A DNA stretch of 57,853 nt from positions 1-57,853 of the forward strand of contig CANMMP010000008.1 in assembly GCA_947499125.1 (NCBI GenBank). Reading direction: 5' to 3'. Shown piece after piece: positions 23,520-32,329 of this stretch (its first letter is position 1; every line of letters begins with the position of its first letter). Source of the stretch: an uncultured Pontibacter sp. GTDB taxonomy: Bacteria; Bacteroidota; Bacteroidia; Cytophagales; Hymenobacteraceae. A program made the position numbers and the translations under genes. Below the pieces are notes generated by a model, which saw only the letters and a program-made list of their open reading frames with translations, was not told the origin of the DNA and did not search any database.

Positions 23520-24289
23520 ATGAATGTCATGGCAAAAGTTCTTTCTATAGTAAACGCAAAAGGTGGAGTAGCCAAAACTACAAGTACACAGAGTATAGGA
23601 TTTGCATTAAAGGAGATGGGTAAGAAAGTTCTTTTAGTAGATCTGGATGCACAAGCTAACCTAACAACGTCAGTTGGAATATCGCCCAAGGAAGATCTAA
23701 ACATATCTGATGCTCTTCTTGATAACTGTAAAATTACAGACGTAATCAAATGCGTAAATGGAGTAGACATCGCTTATTCAGGACATTCTCTTATTTCTAG
23801 AGAAAATGCCGTAGCACATTCAGTAGCTGGTGCAGCAAAACTTAGGTCAATTTTGAAAAAGGTTAAAGAAAAATATGATTTTGTAATCATTGATTGCCCA
23901 CCTTCTTTGGGTATCTATACAGTAAATGCTTTAATAGCTTCAGATAAGGTTTACATACCTATGGTTGCTGAGCCTTTTGCCTGGAATGGATTAGATAAGA
24001 TGCTTGAAACAATTGATATAATAGTCGAAGAGGAACTAAATCCTAAATTAGAGCTTGGAGGTTTGTTCTTTACGAACCACTCTAAAAATGCACAAACTAT
24101 ACTAGGGAAAACAATCGTACGGGAAGCACAGCAACAGTTAGGAGATAAGGTGATGAAGACTGCTATACGAACAAATGTAGCTCTGCATGAATGTTTAGTC
24201 ATGAACCAAGATGTATTCTCTTATGCTCCAGACTCTAATGGGGCAAAAGATTATAAAGAATTAACTGAAGAAATTATTAATAGTTAATA
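23410..24289. repeat. 16-bp direct repeats flanking parA
   Basis: TTATTAATAGTTAATA occurs at 23410-23425, about 95 bp before parA, and again at 24274-24289, over the parA stop codon. Further TTAATA motifs surround both. Repeats on both sides of parA and just before the small DNA-binding partner gene are candidates for the centromere or the operator bound by that partner. Confidence 0.5.
23520..24287 (+). CDS. parA: ParA-family partition ATPase
   Basis: 255 residues; a second ATG at 23529 gives the more usual start MAKVLSIVNAKGG. The deviant Walker A reads KGGVAKTTSTQS (Ala in place of the usual Gly), switch I follows as VDLDAQANLT, and Walker B is FVIIDCPPSLG. There is no N-terminal helix-turn-helix, so it is a small (type Ib-like) ParA whose partner does the DNA binding. 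ATP-dependent binding to the nucleoid would pull plasmid copies apart. It forms an operon with the 94-residue protein and the GIY-YIG gene. Confidence 0.92.
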   Translation: MNVMAKVLSIVNAKGGVAKTTSTQSIGFALKEMGKKVLLVDLDAQANLTTSVGISPKEDLNISDALLDNCKITDVIKCVNGVDIAYSGHSLISRENAVAHSVAGAAKLRSILKKVKEKYDFVIIDCPPSLGIYTVNALIASDKVYIPMVAEPFAWNGLDKMLETIDIIVEEELNPKLELGGLFFTNHSKNAQTILGKTIVREAQQQLGDKVMKTAIRTNVALHECLVMNQDVFSYAPDSNGAKDYKELTEEIINS

Positions 24290-24349
24290 CTTTATTTAAC
24301 ATTAACAACTTATTACTTTTATTAACTAAATAGAGTTTAGTCAAGAATC

Positions 24350-24634
24350 ATGGCAAATAAAGAGACGAAGAGATTTGATAATGTTTTAGGGAAGCTACAT
24401 GGATCAAAGCCTTCTGAGACAACTATAGATACATCAAAAGAAGAAAAAACTATAACTATTCCATCGAAAAAAAAGAAGGAATCAAATAGGAAACGAATTA
24501 CTTTTTTTGTTGATGAAGTATTGGAAGATTATATTGACAAAGGTACATTGCATGAAATGTATAGAAGCAAATCAGACTTTGTTGAATATATCTTAAAGGA
24601 ATACTTTAAGGGGAAACCATATTTAAAAAAATAG
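24350..24634 (+). CDS. Small centromere-binding protein, ribbon-helix-helix type
   Basis: 94 residues. The N-terminal half is polar, Lys-rich and probably disordered. The C-terminal half (about 48-90) reads KRITFFVDEVLEDYIDKGTL and SKSDFVEYILKEYF, a beta strand plus two helices that fit a ribbon-helix-helix dimer. A small RHH protein directly after a small ParA is the standard ParB-equivalent (ParG/ParR-like arrangement). It would bind the repeats around parA, bridge to ParA and autoregulate the operon. I did not name it parB because it has no ParB/Spo0J domain. Confidence 0.75.
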   Translation: MANKETKRFDNVLGKLHGSKPSETTIDTSKEEKTITIPSKKKKESNRKRITFFVDEVLEDYIDKGTLHEMYRSKSDFVEYILKEYFKGKPYLKK

Positions 24635-24961
24635 ATGATTTTAGAAAGCCTCACAACCTATAGTAGGAAAGAGGTGCTAAAGGCATTCAAGCACCTGCGG
24701 TACGTTCGTGATAACAACACATATTTTCTTTATCTCATCTTTGAAGGAAGTGACTGCATGTATGTAGGAGAGACAAGTAACATCTTCTGGCGCATGGCCA
24801 AGCATAGAGCTAAATGCACTGATACTTCTCTGATCTATCTTCAGGAATACAAGAGCAAAGAAGAGGTGCTACGTTTGGAAAAGCATTTCATCCGGATGCT
24901 CAAACCAAAGTTCAACAACCGCTATTGCCTGGAAGGGCAATTGGAACTCTTCGCTGCGTAA
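24635..24961 (+). CDS. GIY-YIG domain protein in partition operon
   Basis: 108 residues. The ATG follows the previous stop with no gap (TAGATG), so it is translationally coupled to the RHH gene. The GIY-YIG core is visible: YFLYLIF near residue 30 for 'GIY', MYVGETSN for 'YIG', a catalytic Arg in RMAKHR and a Glu in the LEKHFIRMLKP helix. It is a single-domain nuclease-like protein with no DNA-binding extension. Its place in a par operon suggests a plasmid maintenance, recombination or entry-exclusion role; this is inference. Confidence 0.75.
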   Translation: MILESLTTYSRKEVLKAFKHLRYVRDNNTYFLYLIFEGSDCMYVGETSNIFWRMAKHRAKCTDTSLIYLQEYKSKEEVLRLEKHFIRMLKPKFNNRYCLEGQLELFAA

Positions 24962-24993
24962 GGGTAGGGGAGAGGCCGTATCTATAGCTTTGT

Positions 24994-25027
24994 GAGGCGT
25001 TACTGAAAAGATAGCGCCTCTTTTGTT
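24994..25027 (+). terminator. Rho-independent terminator of the par operon
   Basis: GAGGCG (24994-24999) and CGCCTC (25015-25020) pair, with extra T-A pairs inside, and TTTTGTTTT follows. It lies 33 bases after the GIY-YIG stop. Confidence 0.7.
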
Positions 25028-25520
25028 TTCTCTCTATTTCGAACCAGGCAGCGGACCTAGTCTGTTTTAATTCTGGCTTATAAGTAGGGTTATGTAAATT
25101 AGATAGCCTGTGACTTGTGCACATTTAACAGAGCAGGTGTTAAGACAGCTTTTATAAATGCCTTAGGGTCCCGGCAGATTCGCAGACACTTCTATGATGC
25201 CGCGAAAGTGAAATTTTTAAGTGTCAGCACCTCTATAATCACGGCAGAAAGAGAGAATTTGTAGTATATATTTTTCCCCTATAGTAACCTTACCCTGAGC
25301 ATTTTTGTAAAACAGGTAGGAATGTTTTATCCTGATTTTCAATTTTGACTGTTTAGCCAATCTAGTGATACCTGCTATTAAATATAACTAGTAAGCAGTA
25401 TTGGGCTTACCCATACTTAACTGCTGCTCCTTCCTCCCAGCACCCTTTCTGTTTAAAGTGATATTAGCACTTCCTTTATTTGATAAGAGAGAGAATAAAT
25501 TAAATTTAAACTCCACAGAA
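25028..25520. other. Intergenic region before the SPW/VKOR gene
   Basis: About 490 bp without a gene; the reading frame of the next gene is open back to 25401 but that part has no family similarity. I see no strong hairpin or repeat. It marks the border between the AT-rich backbone and the GC-richer metal island. Confidence 0.5.
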
Positions 25521-27071
25521 ATGACAGATAGCAATAGTAAAATGGGGAAACAGGGTGGTGGCATGGGCATGCGCGGTGTAACCCGGCCAATGGCTGAAAA
25601 AAACATGCGCGACCACGACCAGAAAATGCACGAAGGCAATGACAGCGACAAAGACCATGATATGAAGATGGACCCTGAGATGCGCGAGAAGATGCTGCAC
25701 ATGCACCACATGCAAACACTCTGGATCTATTGGATGATTGTCATACTTGGCCTGTGGGTACTTGTATCGCCTTTTACCTTTGACTACGGTATTGGTACGG
25801 TGCAGCCATCAGGAGGCCGGAGCGTATGGCTTACCTTAGAGCAGCGCATTGCTTTTATGAAGTGGAGTGACATCATCAGTGGCGCTTTGCTTATTTTCTT
25901 CGGTTGGCGCGGCCTTACACCAAATCGCCCTGTCAGCCTCTGGATCTGCTGTTTTGTGGGTATCTGGCTAACTATGGCGCCCATCCTATTCTGGTCACCT
26001 TCAGCTGTGGCTTACCTGAACGATACGCTGGTCGGGGCACTGATTATTGCCCTTACCATTCTGATACCGGGAATGCCTAACATGATCATGTACATGAAGA
26101 TGGGGCCGAAGGTGCCGCCGGGCTGGAGCTATAACCCCAGCTCCTGGCCGCAACGCTGGATCATGATGGTGCTGGGCTTTCTGGGCTGGATCGTGTCGCG
26201 TTACCTGGCTGCTTTCCAACTGGGCTATATTGATTCGGTGTGGGACCCCTTTTTCGGAAATCAGAGCCAACAGGTACTTAACTCTAATATGTCGCACTCG
26301 CTGCCAATATCGGATGCAGGGCTGGGAGCCATTGCTTATACGTTCGAGTTTTTGATGGGGTGGATGGGCAGCCCTGCTCGCTGGCGCACCATGCCCTGGA
26401 TGGTTGCCGTTTTCGGGATTCTGGTAATTCCTTTAGGCCTGGTGCATATCCTGTTGGTAATCTCACAACCGGTGATGGTGGGTGCCTGGTGCACGTTCTG
26501 CCTGCTGGCTGCTGCCATTATGCTGCCTATGATTCCGCTGGAAGTTGACGAAGTGATAGCCATGGGGCAGTTCATGAAAAAAAAAGTAAACCAGGGAGAA
26601 AGTTTCTGGAAAGTGTTCTGGAAAGGCGGCACCGTAGAAGGAGGCGAAAAAGAAGAGCATGCACCGGAGCTGATGAAGTTTCCGCAGGAACCGGGCAAAG
26701 TATATGCGGCATCTATCTGGGGTATGAGCTTTCCATGGACCTTAAGCCTGGCAACTATAGTTGGTGTAGCTATGGTTTTTGCGCCGGGTGTTTTTGAAGT
26801 ACCCATTAAAGATACCGTAGCAGACGTGTTTCACCTGGCCGGTTCGTTGGTTGTGGTAGTATCTGTTATCTGTATGGGAGAGCCTTTGCGCATTGGCCGT
26901 TATCTGAATGTATTGCTTGGCCTAGCAGTGGCGGTGGCGCCATGGTTTTTTGGCGGACCAACAGAGCTGCACATTACAGGCGTAGTATTAGGTTTAGCCG
27001 TAGCCGCACTGGCCTTCCCGCTGGGTCCTGTTAAACAACGCTTTGCTGGCTGGGATGCGTACATCAGGTAA
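25521..27071 (+). CDS. SPW-repeat and VKOR-like polytopic membrane protein
   Basis: 516 residues from ATG 25521; an upstream extension to 25401 has no ATG start and differs in composition. The N-terminal tail is rich in Met, His and Asp (KNMRDHDQKMHEGND, HMHHMQT), a plausible copper-binding segment. The membrane part has SPW-like modules (WIYWMIVILGLWVLVSPFTF near residue 70, again near the C-terminus AVAPWFFG) around a central VKOR-like region with the CxxC motif VGAWCTFCLLAA. VKOR proteins re-oxidise disulphide-forming enzymes. Fusion to SPW modules is typical of Bacteroidota. Together with the next gene it forms an operon, with a possible link to copper/redox stress. Confidence 0.72.
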   Translation: MTDSNSKMGKQGGGMGMRGVTRPMAEKNMRDHDQKMHEGNDSDKDHDMKMDPEMREKMLHMHHMQTLWIYWMIVILGLWVLVSPFTFDYGIGTVQPSGGRSVWLTLEQRIAFMKWSDIISGALLIFFGWRGLTPNRPVSLWICCFVGIWLTMAPILFWSPSAVAYLNDTLVGALIIALTILIPGMPNMIMYMKMGPKVPPGWSYNPSSWPQRWIMMVLGFLGWIVSRYLAAFQLGYIDSVWDPFFGNQSQQVLNSNMSHSLPISDAGLGAIAYTFEFLMGWMGSPARWRTMPWMVAVFGILVIPLGLVHILLVISQPVMVGAWCTFCLLAAAIMLPMIPLEVDEVIAMGQFMKKKVNQGESFWKVFWKGGTVEGGEKEEHAPELMKFPQEPGKVYAASIWGMSFPWTLSLATIVGVAMVFAPGVFEVPIKDTVADVFHLAGSLVVVVSVICMGEPLRIGRYLNVLLGLAVAVAPWFFGGPTELHITGVVLGLAVAALAFPLGPVKQRFAGWDAYIR

Positions 27072-27075
27072 GCAA

Positions 27076-28383
27076 ATGCAGCAGCAGGATGTAATTTCGG
27101 ATGAAGCGCTGAGAGCGCAGGTGCGGGACCTGTTACATCGTAACATGATCAGTGGCACGCGCGATGGCTTTACCTATCATTTTACCAAACCGTCGCCGGA
27201 TACATATCCGTTTCAGTTTTTCTGGGATACCTGTTTTCATGTATTTACGCTAACGGCTCTTGGCGAAGTAGATATGGCCAAAAAGCACATGCGCAGCCTG
27301 TTCCAGATGCAGCAACCCGACGGATTTGTAGGCCACATGAGTTACTGGAAACGCCTGTGGCCGGGCCGTGTTACCGACCTGCTGCAGTTACGCCCAAAAG
27401 AAGTGCTGCAGCTGTACAAACCGCACATGTCGGCGCTGGTGCAGCCGCCCCTTGCTGCGCAGGCCGTGATACGCATTTATGAAGCGGATAAAGACCTGGC
27501 TTTCGTAAAGGAGATGCTGCCAAAGCTGAAGCAGTTATTTCGATGGCTATCTAAGAATCGTGATTTTGAAGGGGAAGGGCTGCTATCCATTATCTCGCCC
27601 TTTGAGTCTGGGATGGACTGGAAAGCCAGCTATGACCCGGTGCTGGGCTACGACAGGGGCAAGGCAGGACCGCTGCTGTTCTGGAAAGTGCTGCAGGTAG
27701 ATACCTTTAACTTTCTGAAGAACTATAACCTGCCTGCCATTTACAAAGGAAATAAGTTTATAGTTAAAGATGTGGGGTTCAACACAATTTATGCGCAGAA
27801 CCTGCGGGCCATGTCGGCACTGTGCAAGCTTGCCGGTGATGCTACTGCCGCGCGCTTTGATGATCAAGCAGCGCGAACCGAGCAGAGCATTATGCACTAT
27901 ATGTTTGATAAAAAGGACGCTGCTTTTTACGACTTGTACGGCCACCATTTTCAAAAGCTGAAAGTACGGACAGGTACCATCTTTTTTCCGGTTGTGCTTA
28001 AAAATGTACCCAAAGGCATATGCCAATGTGTGCTGGAGCGCCATTTGCTAAGCAGAGACGGGTTTAATGTAGATTTCCCCATTCCTTCGCTAGCCGTGGA
28101 TGAGCCGGCTTTTAATCCGCATGAGTCGCTCTACATCTGGCGTGGCCCCACCTGGGTTGTGTTTAACTGGTTTATGCAGGAGCACCTGTTAGAGAAAAAC
28201 TATACAGAAGAAGCCGCAATGCTATTACAAAGTGTAAAGCAGCTCATACGCAGAAGTGGTTTTAGAGAGTACTACCATCCCTTGGCAGGAGCAGGCTATG
28301 GAGCAGAAGACTTTACATGGTCGGGGCTGGTTGTGGACATGATCAAAAGGCAAAATGAATGTGAAAGAGGATCGTGCAGTTAG
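27076..28383 (+). CDS. Six-hairpin glycosidase (GH63/GH37-like)
   Basis: About 435 residues from ATG 27076; an earlier ATG (27055) overlaps the preceding gene. The fold is an (alpha/alpha)6 barrel. Signatures are FQFFWDTCFH near the start (catalytic region), WKRLWPGRVTDL, ESGMDWKASYDPVLG, and YIWRGPTWVVFNWF with FREYYHPLAGAGYGAEDFTW at the end, as in GH63 and mannosylglycerate hydrolase/trehalase-like enzymes. It has no signal peptide, so it is cytoplasmic and may act on a small compatible-solute glucoside or mannoside. It begins five bases after the SPW/VKOR stop, so both are co-transcribed. The substrate is unknown. Confidence 0.75.
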   Translation: MQQQDVISDEALRAQVRDLLHRNMISGTRDGFTYHFTKPSPDTYPFQFFWDTCFHVFTLTALGEVDMAKKHMRSLFQMQQPDGFVGHMSYWKRLWPGRVTDLLQLRPKEVLQLYKPHMSALVQPPLAAQAVIRIYEADKDLAFVKEMLPKLKQLFRWLSKNRDFEGEGLLSIISPFESGMDWKASYDPVLGYDRGKAGPLLFWKVLQVDTFNFLKNYNLPAIYKGNKFIVKDVGFNTIYAQNLRAMSALCKLAGDATAARFDDQAARTEQSIMHYMFDKKDAAFYDLYGHHFQKLKVRTGTIFFPVVLKNVPKGICQCVLERHLLSRDGFNVDFPIPSLAVDEPAFNPHESLYIWRGPTWVVFNWFMQEHLLEKNYTEEAAMLLQSVKQLIRRSGFREYYHPLAGAGYGAEDFTWSGLVVDMIKRQNECERGSCS

Positions 28384-28406
28384 GATTGGTGCTTCGCTCC
28401 TCCTGC

Positions 28407-29426
28407 TCAACTTGCTCTAGGGTACACGTCCTGCCAGGTCCACCCGTCCATCTCCAACAAGGCCGTCAGAAGTTTGCGCCGCTCGTGCAGTTGCTGGGTA
28501 AAGATCTCTCTTAGCTCTTTGGAATTCTTCAAGGAAATTCCCTTAGCCTCAAGATTTTCGAGATCAGGCACAGGGGCGGTCTCATTTGGCGAAGGGTTTT
28601 TCAGGTAACTACCCTTGACCATGTCCAGGTAGGCATCCAGGGCTGTTTGCAGCATATCTAGTTTCAATTCATCCAAATCTATTTCTTCCTTCAAACCACG
28701 CCTCAATATAGTCTGGGTCTCATCCAACAGCACAAAGGCACGTGCGATGGCTAGCTTGGGCTGACTGTTGTGGAAGTAATGGATAACGGGATAAGAGTGG
28801 TGGTTCAGAGTGTGCTGCATCAGCATCTGGCACAAATCTGAGGTCGTGTCAAAAAAAGATGAGAAGTTCCTCCCGTCCCAGCCTTTTGTAAGGATTTGCT
28901 GAGGCGTCTTGCCCATTCCGCTGATGTACAGGCTCAGCTTGCTCTGCAGCCCCACGGCAGAGAGCACCGGCACAAAATACGTGATGGAAGCTGTGATGAA
29001 CACCAGACCCGAGAAGGCGCCGATGCTGGTGGCAATGCGCCATACGTTGCTGGAAGCAACATAGTCGCCCACCCCCAGCGTGGAGAGCGTGAAGCCGGCA
29101 TAGTATAGTTTTTCCAGGGGGCTGGCCACCGACTGATCGCTGCTCTTGATGATTGATTCTGCATCAGAAAGTAGCACCAGGAAGAGTCCGGCCCACAGCC
29201 CAACCACCCAGGTCATCAGAGCAGTGACCAAGACAGCTGGACCGGCATAGGGAAGAAGCTTTGACCTTCCGTTTTTACCAGCCAAAGTGAAGAAGGATTT
29301 CCACACGCTCTTGGAAACGGCGTCCGTGATCTTGCCGCCGCCGTTGGAGGAGAAGGTGGTTTTGACGATGTCCATGGCCGTTAGCAAGTAAACAAGCAGG
29401 CCCAGCACCAGGAAGAGTGTGTTCAT
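28407..29426 (-). CDS. Two-helix potassium-channel-like protein
   Basis: 339 residues. The selectivity filter TLGVGDY is at 116-122, between a pore helix region (SPLEKLYYAGFTLS) and an outer helix. Other hydrophobic segments lie at residues 3-19, 62-87 and 132-157. The C-terminal half (about 165-339) is cytoplasmic and helical, without an RCK/TrkA domain that I can recognise. The function is likely K+ or unselective cation conductance. It faces the glycosidase gene tail to tail (23 bases between stops) and is the only ion channel in the window. Confidence 0.82.
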   Translation of the reverse strand: MNTLFLVLGLLVYLLTAMDIVKTTFSSNGGGKITDAVSKSVWKSFFTLAGKNGRSKLLPYAGPAVLVTALMTWVVGLWAGLFLVLLSDAESIIKSSDQSVASPLEKLYYAGFTLSTLGVGDYVASSNVWRIATSIGAFSGLVFITASITYFVPVLSAVGLQSKLSLYISGMGKTPQQILTKGWDGRNFSSFFDTTSDLCQMLMQHTLNHHSYPVIHYFHNSQPKLAIARAFVLLDETQTILRRGLKEEIDLDELKLDMLQTALDAYLDMVKGSYLKNPSPNETAPVPDLENLEAKGISLKNSKELREIFTQQLHERRKLLTALLEMDGWTWQDVYPRAS

Positions 29427-29667
29427 AAAGCGGAGTGTTACGTTTCACTGATACGCTAAACGTATCCAAATAAATCAGGTTAAAACACCCAGACTTGTGT
29501 CATCTTTGAGCCAATTCGTTTTACTCTAAAACAAATTGATTACGCACTGGTGTAGAGCAACGAAGGCCAAAAATATGTAACACTTATATATAAATCTGTA
29601 AAACATACTTTCCATGTACCGGGTAAAAAGATAGACAAAACATATGTTAAACAAACAAACCATTACT

Positions 29668-29979
29668 ATGAACAAAGACTTAATAAGAATACTCGCCGAA
29701 TGCGCAGCTGCCTGTAACCACTGCGCTGTTGCCTGTTTACAGGAAGATAATGTTAAAATGATGGAGCGATGTATTCGCCTGGACATGGATTGCGCCGCTA
29801 TTTGTAAAATGGCGCAGGAATATGTGGCCAGAGACTCCACAATGGCTAAAGAAGTGCTCGACTTGTGCGCCAGAGTGTGCCGTGAGTGTGGAGACGAATG
29901 TGCTAAGCACGAGCATGACCACTGCCAGGCTTGTGCAGAGGCTTGCCGTAGATGCGAGCAGGCTTGCCAGCAGGCGTAA
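29668..29979 (+). CDS. csp1: Four-helix-bundle copper storage/binding protein, copy 1
   Basis: 103 residues from ATG 29668, which matches the start of the paralogue at 36496. About 17 Cys arranged as CxxxC pairs on helices: CAAACNHCAVAC, CAAIC, CARVCRECGDEC, CQACAEACRRCEQAC. This is the four-helix bundle copper-binding (Csp/DUF326) family, which stores many Cu(I) ions inside a helix bundle. It has no signal peptide, so the form is cytosolic. It is followed by a terminator hairpin, so it is a single-gene unit, and sits in the copper island as a buffer for Cu(I). Confidence 0.92.
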   Translation: MNKDLIRILAECAAACNHCAVACLQEDNVKMMERCIRLDMDCAAICKMAQEYVARDSTMAKEVLDLCARVCRECGDECAKHEHDHCQACAEACRRCEQACQQA

Positions 29980-30020
29980 ACTTTACAGACGGTTCTATTT
30001 ACAAGATATTTATAAGACTC

Positions 30021-30060
30021 CAAATCCTGACAGACTGTGTGTTTGTCAGGATTTGTTCTG
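30021..30060 (+). terminator. Terminator after csp copy 1
   Basis: CAAATCCTGACA (30021-30032) pairs perfectly with TGTCAGGATTTG (30044-30055) around an 11-nt loop. The TTTG/TTCTG that follows is a weak T-run. Confidence 0.75.
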
Positions 30061-30158
30061 TCTGGGCATGGTTCTCCAAAAGCTAAATTGAGTATCTTTG
30101 AGCACGATTGGAAGCTCGTAAACGCCACTTCACTTTACTAAACCCTTAACTTATTCAA

Positions 30159-30797
30159 ATGCTTTCTTACAAATCAGTAACATTTATCGTACTCGTTCTA
30201 TCAGGTACTTTGTCTTACTGCTCTCAGCCAAGCCAGGAGCAAGAGATACCTGCTACAAATGAACAGCATCAGGCACACAACAATGCCAAGGAAGATGGAG
30301 CGTTGATCGTAAAGGCGCAATCGGAGCCAGATACACTAAAAGGGAGCTTAAAGGCCGAAGCACATGGGCAGATCGGGAATGCTCACCTGATGCTCAACTA
30401 TCACTCGCCTGCAGTTCGAGGAAGAATGATCTGGGGAGGACTTGTGGCTTATGACCAGGTTTGGGTAACTGGTGCTCACTCTGCCACCAGCCTGACAACT
30501 GACAAGGCTATCACTGTAGGAGGGAAGCCATTGCCTGCAGGAAAGTATGCGTTCTTTACCATACCGGGCAAGGACGAATGGACAATTATTGTAAACAAGA
30601 ACTGGGAGCAGCACCTGGCAGACGATTATACGGAGACAGATGATGTACTGCGCATAAAAGTAAAACCAGAAGAAACAAACCAGCACCAAGAGCGCCTGCG
30701 TTACGAGATCGTTTCAGGGCAGGGAAGCGAAGGTGCCATCGTCATAACCTGGGATAAACTGAAGGTAACAGTACCTGTAGCTGCAGTTGGCAGGTAA
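30159..30797 (+). CDS. DUF2911-family lipoprotein
   Basis: 212 residues with a lipoprotein-like N-terminus (LSGTLSYCSQ, Cys21). A His/Asp-containing linker is followed by the DUF2911 domain: KGSLKAEAHGQIGNAHLMLN, YHSPAVRGRMIWGGLV, the WVTGAHSATSLTTDKAITVG strand pair, and KYAFFTIPGKDEWTIIVN. It is predicted to be a periplasmic beta-rich protein of unknown biochemical role, common in Bacteroidota. It lies between the copper-storage gene and the outer membrane protein gene on the opposite strand. Confidence 0.75.
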   Translation: MLSYKSVTFIVLVLSGTLSYCSQPSQEQEIPATNEQHQAHNNAKEDGALIVKAQSEPDTLKGSLKAEAHGQIGNAHLMLNYHSPAVRGRMIWGGLVAYDQVWVTGAHSATSLTTDKAITVGGKPLPAGKYAFFTIPGKDEWTIIVNKNWEQHLADDYTETDDVLRIKVKPEETNQHQERLRYEIVSGQGSEGAIVITWDKLKVTVPVAAVGR

Positions 30798-30905
30798 GAT
30801 TTAGGTGCTTATATCACACAGGAATACTACTTTAGAGCAAAGTTACACTAGCTTGTTAAAATCGAGACTTTCTAACTGCTTGAAAGCTCAGCTTGCTACT
30901 AATGT

Positions 30906-32270
30906 TTACTTAGGCATCATTACTGTCGGGAAGATACGAAGGTACACCTGCGCACTTACAGGTAAGGAGCCGTAATAAGGGTGCAACTCACTTGCCCCCC
31001 TAAATACGCTTAACTGGGCACCAAGGGAAGTATTCACCGAACCAAACTCAAACAGTTGCCTGTTGGCGCCTACTGTTAGGGCGTTGATACCGAAAATAGC
31101 GTCATGTTCGAAAAAGTCATGCTCAAAGCCTAACTCCTCTGCTGATTTCTGCAGCCACTCATACCGTCCGTAAACAGCAAACTTATCGCTTTGCAGCGTA
31201 GATTCCAGCAAAACAGAATGCTCTTTGTGGTCCTGGTCTACATAGTTATAGCCCCAGTTAAGAGTGGTAGTCAGAAAGCGGTTATTGCCCGAAAGTTCCT
31301 TGCCATAAAGCACTGAGGCAGTGGAGCGGTAAACGTCTTCATCAGGCTCATTAGACTCAGGACTTTTTACATAAGCAGTGGAGGCCTGTAAACTCCATTG
31401 TGAAGTTGGGTTATACGTAAGCCGCACCGCTCGTGAATCGAAGCGTGGCTTGTCAAAGTCATAGCGTTCCTCGTCTGGCTCACGACCGGTAAAGGAAGAT
31501 CCTTCCAGTTTAAAGTTGCGGTATCTGAAACCGAGTGTAGCTACTCCGAAGGTGATGTGGGTAGCATCCTGCCAGTGGTGTCCTAATGGAGAGTCCGGGT
31601 TGTTGAGGGCAGATGGCCGGTGCATAAAAGCCACATTGCTCAGGGCGGGCTCCCCCGGGTAGCCCAGGTACAGGAACACGTCTGCGTCTTCAGAAAACAT
31701 GTGCGTGTACCCAACAGAGAGCTCACTGAACAAGTCGTGCGGGTGCTGGCGGTCAATGAGCGGTGAGCCTTGATAGGTTTCACCTGTCTGGAAAAGCAGG
31801 GGATAGCCACTGCCACCTACCGTGAGCGGATCGAGCGAGACCATGGCACTAAAACGGAACAGGCCCCTTTCACCGACAAACCGCTGACCCATCAACATCA
31901 ACCAGTTGGGTGCATCAAACTGGCCGTCGCCCCGGTTGCCCTGTTCAAACACATCCTGCTTGTTGTAGCGCAGAAACAGGTTGTAGTGGAGCATGAACAT
32001 CCAGTCTCCCTGGTGGTACATGTTGCCGTACATAGGCGACTCATCTGGCAGCCACCCCGTGCCGGAAGCGTTGCGGCTCATGGGCAGGTTACGTGAGAAG
32101 GCATGGGACATAGGCATCTGCATATTTCCGTGCTGCATGCCATCTTGCATCTGGTGCTGGTTATGTTTTGTAGTATCCTGCTTTTGTTGATGCTGTTCGT
32201 GTTGGCCTAAGGCAGGCGTTATACCAGCAAGGAATAACACAAGCATGTATAATGGTACTGTAGTTTTCAT
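30906..32270 (-). CDS. Outer membrane beta-barrel protein with His/Met-rich N-terminus
   Basis: 454 residues. Signal peptide ending in ITPALGQ is followed by a His/Met/Gln-rich segment (HEQHQQKQDTTKHNQHQMQD, then MQMPMSH), a probable Cu(I)/Cu(II) binding region. The rest is a beta-barrel with alternating aromatic strands (WMFMLHYNLFLRYNK, GLFRFSAMVSLDP) and a C-terminal strand ending near FPTVMMPK. It starts 59 bases downstream of the CopB ATPase gene end and is probably co-transcribed. It would take up or release copper at the outer membrane, a role analogous to CopB/PcoB in proteobacteria, but the two are not shown to be homologous. Confidence 0.75.
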   Translation of the reverse strand: MKTTVPLYMLVLFLAGITPALGQHEQHQQKQDTTKHNQHQMQDGMQHGNMQMPMSHAFSRNLPMSRNASGTGWLPDESPMYGNMYHQGDWMFMLHYNLFLRYNKQDVFEQGNRGDGQFDAPNWLMLMGQRFVGERGLFRFSAMVSLDPLTVGGSGYPLLFQTGETYQGSPLIDRQHPHDLFSELSVGYTHMFSEDADVFLYLGYPGEPALSNVAFMHRPSALNNPDSPLGHHWQDATHITFGVATLGFRYRNFKLEGSSFTGREPDEERYDFDKPRFDSRAVRLTYNPTSQWSLQASTAYVKSPESNEPDEDVYRSTASVLYGKELSGNNRFLTTTLNWGYNYVDQDHKEHSVLLESTLQSDKFAVYGRYEWLQKSAEELGFEHDFFEHDAIFGINALTVGANRQLFEFGSVNTSLGAQLSVFRGASELHPYYGSLPVSAQVYLRIFPTVMMPK

Positions 32271-32329
32271 AGTTATGTGTTAATTGTTAAAATCTATTTT
32301 TGCCATCCTTTCGGATACCATACCTTCGT

